Source: Akkermansia sp.
GTDB taxonomy: Bacteria > Verrucomicrobiota > Verrucomicrobiia > Verrucomicrobiales > Akkermansiaceae
Assembly: GCA_017379255.1 (NCBI GenBank)
Contig: JAFNWZ010000006.1
Coordinates: forward strand, 1 to 6,265
Length of the DNA stretch: 6,265 nt
Direction of reading: 5' to 3'
The notes under the pieces are model-generated. The model did no database searches. It saw nothing but the letters and a program-made list of their open reading frames with translations, and was not told the DNA's origin. Every line of letters begins with the position of its first letter. Within the stretch, counting starts at the first letter, position 1. This document shows positions 1-6,188 of this stretch, in pieces. The position numbers were made by a program, and so were the translations under genes.

Positions 1-815
1 AGGTTGTACACATTGGTAGCCCAGTTCTGGACGGTCACGTACTGAATCTTGGCGCCCTTGAGAGCTACCAGCTCCACCACGCCGGAGTGCAGGGTGGCGC
101 TGTCGTATTGGGGGGCTGTACAGCCTTCCATGTACATGAGCTCTGCGCCTTCATCGGCAATGATGAGGGTGCGTTCGAACTGCCCCATGCTTTCGGAATT
201 GATGCGGAAATAGGCCTGCAGCGGCTGGGTGAGCTTCACCCCCTTGGGCACATAGATGAACGACCCGCCGGAGAAGGCTGCGTGGTTCAGGGCAGAGAAT
301 TTGTTGTCGCCCACGGGGATGACCTTGCCGAACCAGGGCCGGAAGATATGCTCGTATTCCTTGAGGCCTTCCGTGGAATTCACGAAGATGACACCCTGCT
401 TCTGCAGTTCTTCGCGCATGTTGGTGTAGGCTGTCTCAGAATCGTACTGGGCATCCACACCTGCCAGGAAGGCTCGCTCCTGCTCAGGCACGCCGAGACG
501 CTCGAAGGTGCGCTTCATGTCGTCCGGCACTTCATCCCAGCTGCGGCTGGGTGTAGCGCCGTGTGAAAGGTAATAGCGGAAGTTCTCGAAATCAACATTC
601 TTGATTCCCTCCGGCGCCCAATGGGTGGGCATGGGCATTTCGTTGAATTTACGCAGGGCATCCTTGCGGAACTGGCGCAGCCAGTCCGGCTCTCCCTTGG
701 CATCGCAGATGTAGTCGATGGTTTCCTCCGTGAGCCCGTAACCGGCATCAAACTTGTGGTTCTCCGGCATGGAGAACGCTCCCCGGGTATCCATCTGGAA
801 GGTGGATTCGTCCAT
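1..815 (-). CDS. sufB: Fe-S cluster assembly scaffold protein SufB (N-terminal 271 residues, cut by window edge)
   Basis: SufB is the core scaffold subunit of the cytosolic SufBC(D) complex on which iron-sulfur clusters are built. I translated the frame from the ATG at 815-813; it stays open to the left edge, giving 271 codons of a family usually about 470 residues long. Family-typical stretches are visible: [11 protein letters not shown] near residues 26-36, WFGKVIP near 162-168, then the conserved [19 protein letters not shown] and [10 protein letters not shown] blocks near 230-270. The C-terminal part with the catalytic Cys/Glu region is outside the window. The start lies one base after the sufC stop (TGA-G-ATG) and is preceded by AGGAGG with a 6-base spacer, so translation is probably coupled to sufC. 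The order C then B is less common than sufBCD. sufD and sufS are expected further left. Identification is firm. Confidence 0.95.
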   Translation of the reverse strand, partial: MDESTFQMDTRGAFSMPENHKFDAGYGLTEETIDYICDAKGEPDWLRQFRKDALRKFNEMPMPTHWAPEGIKNVDFENFRYYLSHGATPSRSWDEVPDDMKRTFERLGVPEQERAFLAGVDAQYDSETAYTNMREELQKQGVIFVNSTEGLKEYEHIFRPWFGKVIPVGDNKFSALNHAAFSGGSFIYVPKGVKLTQPLQAYFRINSESMGQFERTLIIADEGAELMYMEGCTAPQYDSATLHSGVVELVALKGAKIQYVTVQNWATNVYN

Positions 816-816
816 C

Positions 817-1566
817 TCAGGCCTCCTCGTTCTTCAGGAAATCAAAGCCGCGTTGCTCAATCTGCTCCACGAGCTCGAATCCGGCGGTGCGCACAATCTG
901 CCCCTTGTAGAGTACATGGACCACATCCGGGCGGATGTAGTCGAGCAGACGCTTGTAGTGCGTGATGACCAGGAAGCTGCGGAAGGGGGCTCGCATGGCG
1001 TTCACTCCTTCAGAGACAATGCGCAGGGCGTCCACATCCAGACCGCTGTCCGTCTCATCCAGTATGGCGTAGCTGGGGTTGAGCATCATCATCTGCAGAA
1101 TGTCGTTGCGCTTCTTCTCGCCACCGGAGAAGCCTTCGTTTACGGCGCGGGCGGTGAACTTCGGGTCCATGCCCAGTTGCTTCATCTTGCCGCGCAGGTC
1201 TTTGTAGAAGGACACGGCGTCGATTTCCTCACCCTTGGGCAGGCGGGCCTGCAGCGCGGCGCGCATGAAATTGGCATTGCTTACGCCCGGCACCTCCACC
1301 GGGTATTGGAATGCCAGGAAAAGCCCGGCTCGGCTGCGTTCATCCACGCTCATGGCGAACAAATCCTGCCCGTCCAGCTCTGCAGTGCCGGCGGTTACCT
1401 CATAATCAGGGTGGCCGCAGAGAACTTTCGAAAGGGTGGACTTGCCGGAACCATTGGGGCCCATGATGGCGTGTACCTCACCCTTGGGGATTTCCAGGTT
1501 GATGCCGTTGAGAATCGGGGCGCCGTCCTTGACGCGCGCATGGAGATTTTTGATGACCAGGCTCAT
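817..1566 (-). CDS. sufC: Fe-S cluster assembly ATPase SufC
   Basis: SufC is the ABC-type ATPase that drives conformational change in the SufB-SufD scaffold; it is soluble and cytosolic, not a transporter. From the ATG at 1566 it has 249 residues, the normal family length. Visible motifs are Walker [10 protein letters not shown] (36-44), Q-loop AFQYP (Q87), ABC signature FSGGEKKR (146-153), Walker B and D-loop in [11 protein letters not shown] (167-177) and the H-loop histidine H203. The DETDSGLD form is typical of SufC. An alternative in-frame ATG at 1578 would add MPAA and overlap the upstream stop as TAATG. I prefer 1566 because MSLVIKNL begins at the family's usual position. Neither start has a Shine-Dalgarno. 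The gene follows the fur-like stop by 11 bases and precedes sufB by one base, so it is part of one operon, possibly with its own internal promoter. Confidence 0.96.
   Translation of the reverse strand: MSLVIKNLHARVKDGAPILNGINLEIPKGEVHAIMGPNGSGKSTLSKVLCGHPDYEVTAGTAELDGQDLFAMSVDERSRAGLFLAFQYPVEVPGVSNANFMRAALQARLPKGEEIDAVSFYKDLRGKMKQLGMDPKFTARAVNEGFSGGEKKRNDILQMMMLNPSYAILDETDSGLDVDALRIVSEGVNAMRAPFRSFLVITHYKRLLDYIRPDVVHVLYKGQIVRTAGFELVEQIEQRGFDFLKNEEA
822..827 (-). promoter_or_regulatory. Shine-Dalgarno of sufB
   Basis: AGGAGG on the minus strand sits 6 bases before the sufB ATG, inside the last codons of sufC. It fixes the sufB start at 815. It is the only convincing Shine-Dalgarno at any gene start in this window, which makes its absence before the other genes informative. 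Confidence 0.85.
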
Positions 1567-1576
1567 TGCGGCGGGC

Positions 1577-1605
1577 ATTATACAGGAATATTGCCGTGGA
1601 GGCAA
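1577..1605 (-). promoter_or_regulatory. Possible internal promoter of sufC
   Basis: The minus strand reads TTGCCT (1605-1600), a 17-base spacer, then a perfect TATAAT (1582-1577). The -10 box is formed partly by the TAA stop of the fur-like gene. Transcription would begin near 1570, about 4 bases before the sufC ATG, giving a nearly leaderless mRNA. The fur-like promoter has a very similar layout (TTGCTT, 17, TATAAT). This is a sequence match only; a chance match inside coding sequence is possible. Confidence 0.45.
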
Positions 1606-2006
1606 GCGTCCATGCGTGTCACGCATGTACCTTCCGGCAAATCAAACACATCTTCAGGGCTGAGTCCGGGTTTGAGCTGCACATCCAGTACCCTGTTGTT
1701 CGTGTCGTCCAGCAGGTGGACATGCGGCTCCAGGTTCGGGCAGAAACGCGAAGGCCCATTGTCGAAATTCAGGTGGTTGATGATACCGGATTCTGAAAGG
1801 GTTTCCAGACAATTGTACACTGTAGCAAGCGAAATGCCGGGCATGTGGTGTTTCGTACGCTCGAAGATGATGGCTGCCGTCGGGTGGTCGTGCGAGCTGA
1901 GAATGGTTTCCAGCACGGCACGGCGCTGCTGGGTCATGCGCACACCAGCCTTGCGCACCAGACTGGTGGCCATACTGCGGTTGGAGCTTGTTTTGGATGT
2001 TGCCAT
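1578..2006 (-). CDS. Fur-family transcriptional regulator, Irr-like, lacking the CxxC zinc motif
   Basis: A 142-residue Fur-superfamily DNA-binding repressor, likely controlling the suf genes directly behind it. The winged-helix region is clear: [11 protein letters not shown] (23-33), [12 protein letters not shown] (41-52) and [20 protein letters not shown] (57-76, recognition helix around ATVYN). The dimerisation/metal region keeps EPHVHL (H95, H97). Where Fur, PerR and Zur usually have a CxxC just after this, it has DDTN (100-103), and the C-terminal CxxC is also absent. Loss of CxxC is a feature of Irr-type members, so iron or haem sensing is plausible, but the effector is inferred. Start choice: ATG 2006 lies just downstream of a strong promoter. 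A TTG at 2051 (157 residues) or ATG at 2024 would lie within the promoter elements; ATG 1973 would give 131 residues. The family is typically 130-150 residues. No Shine-Dalgarno is seen. Confidence 0.88.
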   Translation of the reverse strand: MATSKTSSNRSMATSLVRKAGVRMTQQRRAVLETILSSHDHPTAAIIFERTKHHMPGISLATVYNCLETLSESGIINHLNFDNGPSRFCPNLEPHVHLLDDTNNRVLDVQLKPGLSPEDVFDLPEGTCVTRMDACLHGNIPV

Positions 2007-2022
2007 AACTTTTGTTGGCCGC

Positions 2023-2051
2023 ATTATATCAAATCGTTCCGAGGTAAGCAA
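2023..2051 (-). promoter_or_regulatory. Promoter of the fur-sufC-sufB operon
   Basis: The minus strand has TTGCTT (2051-2046), an exact 17-base spacer and a perfect TATAAT (2028-2023). Predicted transcription start is near 2016, leaving about 10 untranslated bases before the ATG at 2006. The -35 box overlaps the end of a 7-1-7 inverted repeat, so repression by an operator-bound regulator is likely. Confidence 0.7.
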
Positions 2052-2063
2052 GAATTATTCTTG
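2049..2063 (-). promoter_or_regulatory. 7-1-7 inverted repeat, probable Fur-family operator
   Basis: The minus strand reads CAAGAATAATTCTTG, with perfect heptamer arms CAAGAAT and ATTCTTG around one central base. This is the architecture of Fur and PerR boxes (for example TTATAATnATTATAA), and the core AATnATT is shared. It covers the first three bases of the -35 element of the fur-like gene, so binding would block RNA polymerase. It is the best candidate for the site of autoregulation and suf operon control. Binding by the adjacent regulator is inference. Confidence 0.7.
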
Positions 2064-2168
2064 ATTACTGACATATTGAACTAAAAACGCGGGTTGTAAC
2101 GATTAGCAGGAATATTGTGTATAAGTTGCATTTCCACAGCTTTTGTTACCGCGTATACCCTAAAACAG
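2064..2168. other. AT-rich intergenic region upstream of the fur-suf operon
   Basis: Non-coding stretch between the glycosyltransferase terminator hairpin and the fur-like operator. I see no gene or RNA. It holds two DnaA-box-like nonamers, TTATACACA (minus, 2124-2116) and ATTTCCACA (plus, 2130-2138, two mismatches to TTATCCACA), and an 11-base copy of CAGGAATATTG (2107-2117) repeated at 1583-1593. None of these is convincing alone. Confidence 0.4.
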
Positions 2169-2199
2169 AAGCCCGCCCGGGCAATTGCCGGGCGGGCTT
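2169..2199 (-). terminator. GC-rich hairpin terminator after the glycosyltransferase gene
   Basis: A perfect 12-base-pair stem (2169-2180 with 2188-2199, arm AAGCCCGCCCGG) with a 7-base loop, 13 bases after the glycosyltransferase stop codon. On the minus strand it runs into CTTCTGTTTTA, a broken T-rich tract. The plus side has no T tract. It most likely ends the glycosyltransferase transcript and insulates the fur-suf promoter. Confidence 0.75.
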
Positions 2200-2212
2200 A
2201 TCTGGCTTGAAG

Positions 2213-4378
2213 TCAGCGTTTTCTGTAAAGTCTCCACGCTCCATCCTCAGCCACGATCTGCCAGGCATCGGGGTGGGTAATCAGATGGTATTGCCTGCGG
2301 TGCAGTACCAGATACTCGCCATGGCGGAGCTTTGCCGGTTCACAGGTGAGGATTGCGGCGCGGCCTGCTGAATAGAATTGGGCAGAGTAGGGGACTTTAT
2401 TGTCCATGTAATAGACAGGAGATTGCTGGTCCCAGTGCTGCAGCAAGTCGCGCTGGCAGCGGTACTGGATGTGGTCAAAGCCTTTACCGATACCGAAGAG
2501 CCCGATGATACAGATAACGGGCAGCGCGGCAAAGAGGAACTGGCGGTAATCGCGGCCTTCGAGCTCGCGCAGCGTCCAGAGGCGGCGCACCAGCAGGATG
2601 CAGAATGCAGGTACTGCCGGGAGGATGTACGCCGGCAGAATGTTGCGCGCCATGGTGAAGAACACCGGCGTGCTGAGAGCCCAGCACCAGAGGAAGGCGT
2701 TTTCCGGTTTGCTGATGCCTTTCATGTTGCGGCGCAGCAGGAAGGGAACCAGCAGCACCCAGGGCAGGAACATTTCAATTCCATAGAGCCAGATGGTGCC
2801 GATGGCGCGGGAATGGCCTTTGCCGTATAAGTCTCCGGCCCAGCCTTTTACCAGGAACCGTTCAATATGTTCGCCGATGATGAAGTAGCGCAGGAAGCCG
2901 GGTGTGGCTTGCTCGGCGGCCACATACCACGGCACGGTGAGCAGCAGCATGAGCAGCGTACCGCAAATCCAGGGCAGGCGCTTCCAGAGCTGCAACCATT
3001 GTTTCTGCCAGAGTACCCAGAAGAATACCGGGATGCCGCAGACGACAAGAGCCAGAGGCCCTTTACTGAGCAGACCGATAGCCAGACCAAGGAAGAAGAG
3101 ATACCCCCACAGGCGGCTGGGGGATTCATCCGTCATGGCGCGGTAGAAGGAAATCATGGTAAGCGTAGTGCCGAATGCCAGGAATGCATCGGTCATGACT
3201 GCGCCGGCTGAAACAAAGCCCATAGCAGAGGTGAAGAGAACGATGATACAGGCGACACTTTGTTCCTTGCGGTTGCTCTTGAAGGGCCAGAGCAGGAAGC
3301 AGAGCCCGATGCCCAGTGTGGCCAGATAAGGTGCCAGGCGCGCGCCGAACTCGTTGATGCCGCAGAGCAGCATGGTGGCGGCGCTACCCCAGAAGGACAA
3401 GGGGGGCTTGCCCCAGAACGGTACGCCGTATTCAAATTGCGGCTGCAGCCAGTAGTTGGTTTCCACCATTTTGCGAGCCATTTCTCCATAGCGCGCCTCA
3501 GTGGTATCCATGAGGGGGTATATCCCCAGGCTTAACAGACGGGCCAGCAGCACGCAGGCCAGGAAGAGCAGCAGGCAGGGCAGCAGGTTCGACGGATATG
3601 CCGGGAGTTTGAGGAATTTCTGCGTGCAGGGGAAATTCTGGCGCACCAGCAGGAAGATACCCAGCAAGATGATGAGTGCTGCAGCCAGGTATATGCAGGG
3701 CAAGGCGTATATCTGGGCTATATCGGGCACGGCGGTCAGGTCATATACCCATTTGAAGATATGGAAGAGGCCGTCATCATAAAGCGCGGGTACATCAGCC
3801 AGTTCATCCATGGCATGAGCCTGGTACATGAGCATGAAGCCAATGCCTGTGGTGATGCCCGGAATGGCCAGCCGCAGCAGGTAGTGCGGCACGGGGACTG
3901 CCGGCATGAGGCGGTTTTTGAGCAGATACACGGTAACGATGAGTTCCACCAGCAGGATACCCGCCATCCATTCGCAATAAGGCAGCTGGCAGATATCTTC
4001 CCATGCGGAGGCCGGCGCCATGATGAAGTCACGGGTGAGCAGGCGGAACGAATCGCCAGAGACAATTTCCACCAGCTCCTCAAGCCAGTGGATGAGGCAG
4101 AATAAGGCAAAGAGCACCAGCGTGACCCTCCGATCCCATTTCCCACCGTGAAAATCTCGCGGAAGCACCAGAAGGTAAAGAAGATAGGGAATCAGCGTAA
4201 ACAGGAAGCATGCGGCGTTCTCATTGATGAATGAAAGAAGCGACTCCTTGATATCTCCTTCTGCCGGTTGTGCCGCCCCAATCAGGAGGAGGATGGCTAA
4301 CTCTATGAGTTCAAAGAAGATGTAAACGCCAATGAAAGGAGCAAGACGTTGCCAATAATATTTTACAGCCTCGGTCAT
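2213..4378 (-). CDS. ArnT/PMT-type membrane glycosyltransferase with long N-terminal membrane extension
   Basis: A 721-residue multi-pass inner-membrane protein of the GT-C fold. By family it would transfer a sugar from a polyprenyl-phosphate carrier to an acceptor on the outer face of the inner membrane, such as lipid A, another glycan or protein; the substrate cannot be read from sequence. The catalytic part starts near 263: a membrane helix, then DTTEARYGEMARKM (291-304, first-loop acidic motif), GVPFWGKPPLSFW (318-330), MTDAFLAF (395-402), LLSKGPLAL (437-445), PWYV (483-486), IGEHIERF (501-508), and ARNILPAYILPAVPAF (577-592), matching the ArnT/PMT_2 pattern. ArnT-like proteins are usually near 550 residues. 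The excess here is residues 1-255, with about six hydrophobic segments (12-36, 56-73, 85-103, 138-154, 168-186, 222-246). The C-terminal soluble tail (635-721) is short. It stands alone between two terminators with its own promoter and has no Shine-Dalgarno. Confidence 0.88.
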   Translation of the reverse strand: MTEAVKYYWQRLAPFIGVYIFFELIELAILLLIGAAQPAEGDIKESLLSFINENAACFLFTLIPYLLYLLVLPRDFHGGKWDRRVTLVLFALFCLIHWLEELVEIVSGDSFRLLTRDFIMAPASAWEDICQLPYCEWMAGILLVELIVTVYLLKNRLMPAVPVPHYLLRLAIPGITTGIGFMLMYQAHAMDELADVPALYDDGLFHIFKWVYDLTAVPDIAQIYALPCIYLAAALIILLGIFLLVRQNFPCTQKFLKLPAYPSNLLPCLLLFLACVLLARLLSLGIYPLMDTTEARYGEMARKMVETNYWLQPQFEYGVPFWGKPPLSFWGSAATMLLCGINEFGARLAPYLATLGIGLCFLLWPFKSNRKEQSVACIIVLFTSAMGFVSAGAVMTDAFLAFGTTLTMISFYRAMTDESPSRLWGYLFFLGLAIGLLSKGPLALVVCGIPVFFWVLWQKQWLQLWKRLPWICGTLLMLLLTVPWYVAAEQATPGFLRYFIIGEHIERFLVKGWAGDLYGKGHSRAIGTIWLYGIEMFLPWVLLVPFLLRRNMKGISKPENAFLWCWALSTPVFFTMARNILPAYILPAVPAFCILLVRRLWTLRELEGRDYRQFLFAALPVICIIGLFGIGKGFDHIQYRCQRDLLQHWDQQSPVYYMDNKVPYSAQFYSAGRAAILTCEPAKLRHGEYLVLHRRQYHLITHPDAWQIVAEDGAWRLYRKR

Positions 4379-4384
4379 GGCAGG

Positions 4385-4413
4385 ATATTAACATGTTAAC
4401 AATAGGCTAACAA
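4385..4413 (-). promoter_or_regulatory. Promoter of the glycosyltransferase gene, predicted leaderless
   Basis: The minus strand has TTGTTA (4413-4408), a 17-base spacer and TAATAT (4390-4385) preceded by TGT, which makes an extended -10. Only CCTGCC separates the -10 box from the ATG at 4378, so the predicted first transcribed base is the A of the start codon. A 12-base palindrome lies between and across the elements. Confidence 0.55.
4388..4399. repeat. Perfect palindrome TTAACATGTTAA in the glycosyltransferase promoter
   Basis: Twelve-base perfect dyad covering the extended -10 TG and part of the -10 box. Its position is suited to a repressor operator. There is no neighbouring regulator gene to assign it to, and an AT-rich dyad of this length could occur by chance. 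Confidence 0.4.
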
Positions 4414-4433
4414 GATTTTATTGAAAACAATAA

Positions 4434-4466
4434 CAAAAAAAGCCGGAAGCATGAACTTCCGGCTTT
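4434..4466 (-). terminator. Intrinsic terminator after serA
   Basis: An 11-base-pair stem (4439-4449 with 4456-4466; AAAGCCGGAAG pairing CTTCCGGCTTT) with a 6-base loop, followed on the minus strand by a run of seven T (4441-4435). It lies 22 bases after the serA stop and separates serA from the glycosyltransferase promoter. Confidence 0.9.
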
Positions 4467-4488
4467 GGTGAATGGACAAAAAACGTTG

Positions 4489-6057
4489 TTACATGGAAAT
4501 AGCAAAGGCAAGCTTGGCCGAAATAGTCTTGGCAATGGCCTGCACCTGGTCATCTGAGACCGGCATGTTGGTCTTGATGACGGCCAGTGAATCGCCACTT
4601 TTGTGGTCGTTGGGGGCAACAATGTTTTCGATGTTGATGCCAGCCAGAGAAAGAGCCTGTCCAATGGCGGCCACCACGCCGGGGCGGTCTGCATAACGCA
4701 GCACCAGCGTGTTGCCGGCCAGAGCGGCGTACAGGTGGTCAAATTCCATGATGCGGGACACCACGGGTGTGCCGTCTACCACGGTGCCGCGCACGCTGCT
4801 CTGAATCTGGTGCCCGTCCACTTCCATGTGGATGTTGATGGTCAGGGCATCATCGTAGTGCTTGTCGTCCTTGGGTTCAAGCGCTTTGTATACAATGCCG
4901 TGTTCACGGAAGGAGGTTTCGGCCGCAGCTGGCATCAGGCCGCGTTCTGCGCCGGGAACCGTGCCTTGCAGAATCCACGGGGTGAACCATTTGCGGTACG
5001 AGCGCAAATTGTTGTAGAAGGTGCATTCCACCTTGCGGATGGGTTTGCAGTCGCCCATGCGGTAGCAGAGCTGGCCCAGCATAGAGGCCAGCTGCAGCTG
5101 AGCGGGGTGAAGGTCTGCCGGGCGCTCGGCGTTCACCACACAGGAGGTATCTCCGCTGGTGAAGTAGTCAATCATCTGCCGGGCAGCACGCATGGCTGCG
5201 TTCTTGTTTGCCTCCTTGGTATTGGCTCCCAGGTGGGGCAGCAGCAGAGAGGCTACATCTGCGCTGGGCTGCATGGCCGCGGCATCCTTGGGGTGCACAT
5301 CGGTGCAGTAGATGATGTTCTTACCCGCTGCCTTGGCGGCGCGGATGGCGTCTTCGTCCACCACTCCGTAGCGGGAGCAGTTGATAAGCATGGCACCGTC
5401 CTTCATCTTGTTAATCAGCTCTGCGTTGATGAGGTTGCGGGTGGCGGGGCCGCCAGGCACGTGCAGGGAGATGATGTCGGATTCCGTAAAGATTTCGTCA
5501 ATCTCTGTGGGGATGGCGCCGATGTTGAGAGCGCGCTGCTTGGAGAGGAAGTGGTCATAGCCGAGCACCTTGCATTCAAAGCCCTGCAGGCGCTTCACGA
5601 GCAGGCGGCCAATGTTGCCCAGCCCCATGATACCCACGGTCTTGTGGGTGAGCTCGCGGCCCATATACTTCTTCTTGTTCCATTCGCCTGCGCGGGTGGT
5701 GGTATCTGCCGGCACCACATATCGGTAGGCGGCCAGAATCATGGCAATCACCTCTTCTGCCACGGCGTTGGAGTTTGCGCCGGGGGTGTTCATCACGTCG
5801 ATATTCTTTGTGCGGGCGTAGACATAATCAATGTTATCATAGCCGGCGCCTGCGCGAATCACACACTTGAGCCCGGGCAGGGCATCCATGATTTCGGGCG
5901 TGACTTTTTCAGAACGGACGATGATGCCGGCAGCATCGGGATGCGCCGCTACCATGTCTTCGATGGTAATGCTGTCGTCCTGTACAACATCATACCCTGC
6001 TGCAATCAGCGTGGCGGACGCGGCCTGGTCGAGTTTGGTCGGAATCAGAATCTTCAT
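4489..6057 (-). CDS. serA: D-3-phosphoglycerate dehydrogenase, long form with ACT domain
   Basis: Cytosolic enzyme oxidising 3-phosphoglycerate to 3-phosphohydroxypyruvate with NAD, the first committed step of L-serine synthesis. At 522 residues it is the long type. Order: N-terminal substrate-binding half (RAGAGYDNID 68-77), Rossmann NAD domain with GLGNIGR (145-151) and acidic D168, return to the catalytic half, an intervening ASB-like domain (about 305-440), and a C-terminal ACT domain (about 447-522, ADRPGV near 456, GINIENI near 473). Active-site Arg is R229 (NCSRYGVVDE) and His is H275 (PHLGANT). At the third triad position, where the family has Glu in DVFxxEP, this protein reads DVHPKDA, placing Asp at 258. 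In the ACT domain the E. coli serine ligand His344 aligns with Y455 and Asn346 with D457, so feedback by serine is uncertain. It has its own -10 box and a terminator, and no Shine-Dalgarno. The DUF1015 remnant just upstream is a familiar serA neighbour. Confidence 0.94.
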   Translation of the reverse strand: MKILIPTKLDQAASATLIAAGYDVVQDDSITIEDMVAAHPDAAGIIVRSEKVTPEIMDALPGLKCVIRAGAGYDNIDYVYARTKNIDVMNTPGANSNAVAEEVIAMILAAYRYVVPADTTTRAGEWNKKKYMGRELTHKTVGIMGLGNIGRLLVKRLQGFECKVLGYDHFLSKQRALNIGAIPTEIDEIFTESDIISLHVPGGPATRNLINAELINKMKDGAMLINCSRYGVVDEDAIRAAKAAGKNIIYCTDVHPKDAAAMQPSADVASLLLPHLGANTKEANKNAAMRAARQMIDYFTSGDTSCVVNAERPADLHPAQLQLASMLGQLCYRMGDCKPIRKVECTFYNNLRSYRKWFTPWILQGTVPGAERGLMPAAAETSFREHGIVYKALEPKDDKHYDDALTINIHMEVDGHQIQSSVRGTVVDGTPVVSRIMEFDHLYAALAGNTLVLRYADRPGVVAAIGQALSLAGINIENIVAPNDHKSGDSLAVIKTNMPVSDDQVQAIAKTISAKLAFAISM

Positions 6058-6065
6058 ATTGGTAT

Positions 6066-6071
6066 ATTATA
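6066..6071 (-). promoter_or_regulatory. -10 box of serA, predicted near-leaderless
   Basis: A perfect TATAAT ends 8 bases before the serA ATG, so transcription would begin about two bases before the start codon. No good -35 sits at 16-18 bases; TTGAAC at a 14-base spacing (6091-6086) is the nearest match and lies in the tail of the DUF1015 remnant. There is no Shine-Dalgarno between it and the ATG. Confidence 0.5.
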
Positions 6072-6080
6072 GAGAAGGGG

Positions 6081-6188
6081 TTAGCGTTCAATTTCATGCG
6101 CAAAGAGGCCACTGCGCAGTTTGGGTTCAAACCAGGTGGACTTGGGCGGCATGATTTCGCCGCTCACCCGAAATAGAGGCATTGGTCT
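6081..6188 (-). pseudogene. C-terminal remnant of a DUF1015 family protein
   Basis: Reading back from the TAA at 6083-6081, the frame ends in GEIMPPKSTWFEPKL then RSGLFAHEIER. This matches the characteristic C-terminus of DUF1015 proteins (GExMPxKSTxFxPKLxxGL). The family is about 400 residues and of unknown function, and it commonly neighbours serA. Only about 33 residues are present. The frame is closed by an in-frame TAA at 6191-6189, and homology stops near 6167. No other frame further right carries DUF1015-like sequence, so this is not a simple frameshift: the body of the gene is missing. It ends 23 bases before serA. The match is to a short but distinctive motif recalled from the family, without a database search. 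Confidence 0.72.

Noticed and set aside
1578..2051. Longer fur-like protein starting at TTG 2051
   Set aside because: That start and the ATG at 2024 fall within the predicted -35/-10 elements, and the added residues do not resemble Fur N-termini.
754..2064. Long plus-strand open frame (436 codons) opposite sufC and the fur-like gene
   Set aside because: Antisense shadow of two confidently identified genes; it has no domain character or ribosome site and spans both genes and their junction.
2117..2371. Small plus-strand gene in the gap before the fur-like gene
   Set aside because: It runs through the terminator hairpin into the antisense of the glycosyltransferase and has no Shine-Dalgarno or recognisable protein character.
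4603..6072. Long plus-strand open frame (489 codons) opposite serA
   Set aside because: It is the antisense shadow of serA, whose motifs are unmistakable. The plus-strand product is rich in His, Gly and Val with no recognisable domain.
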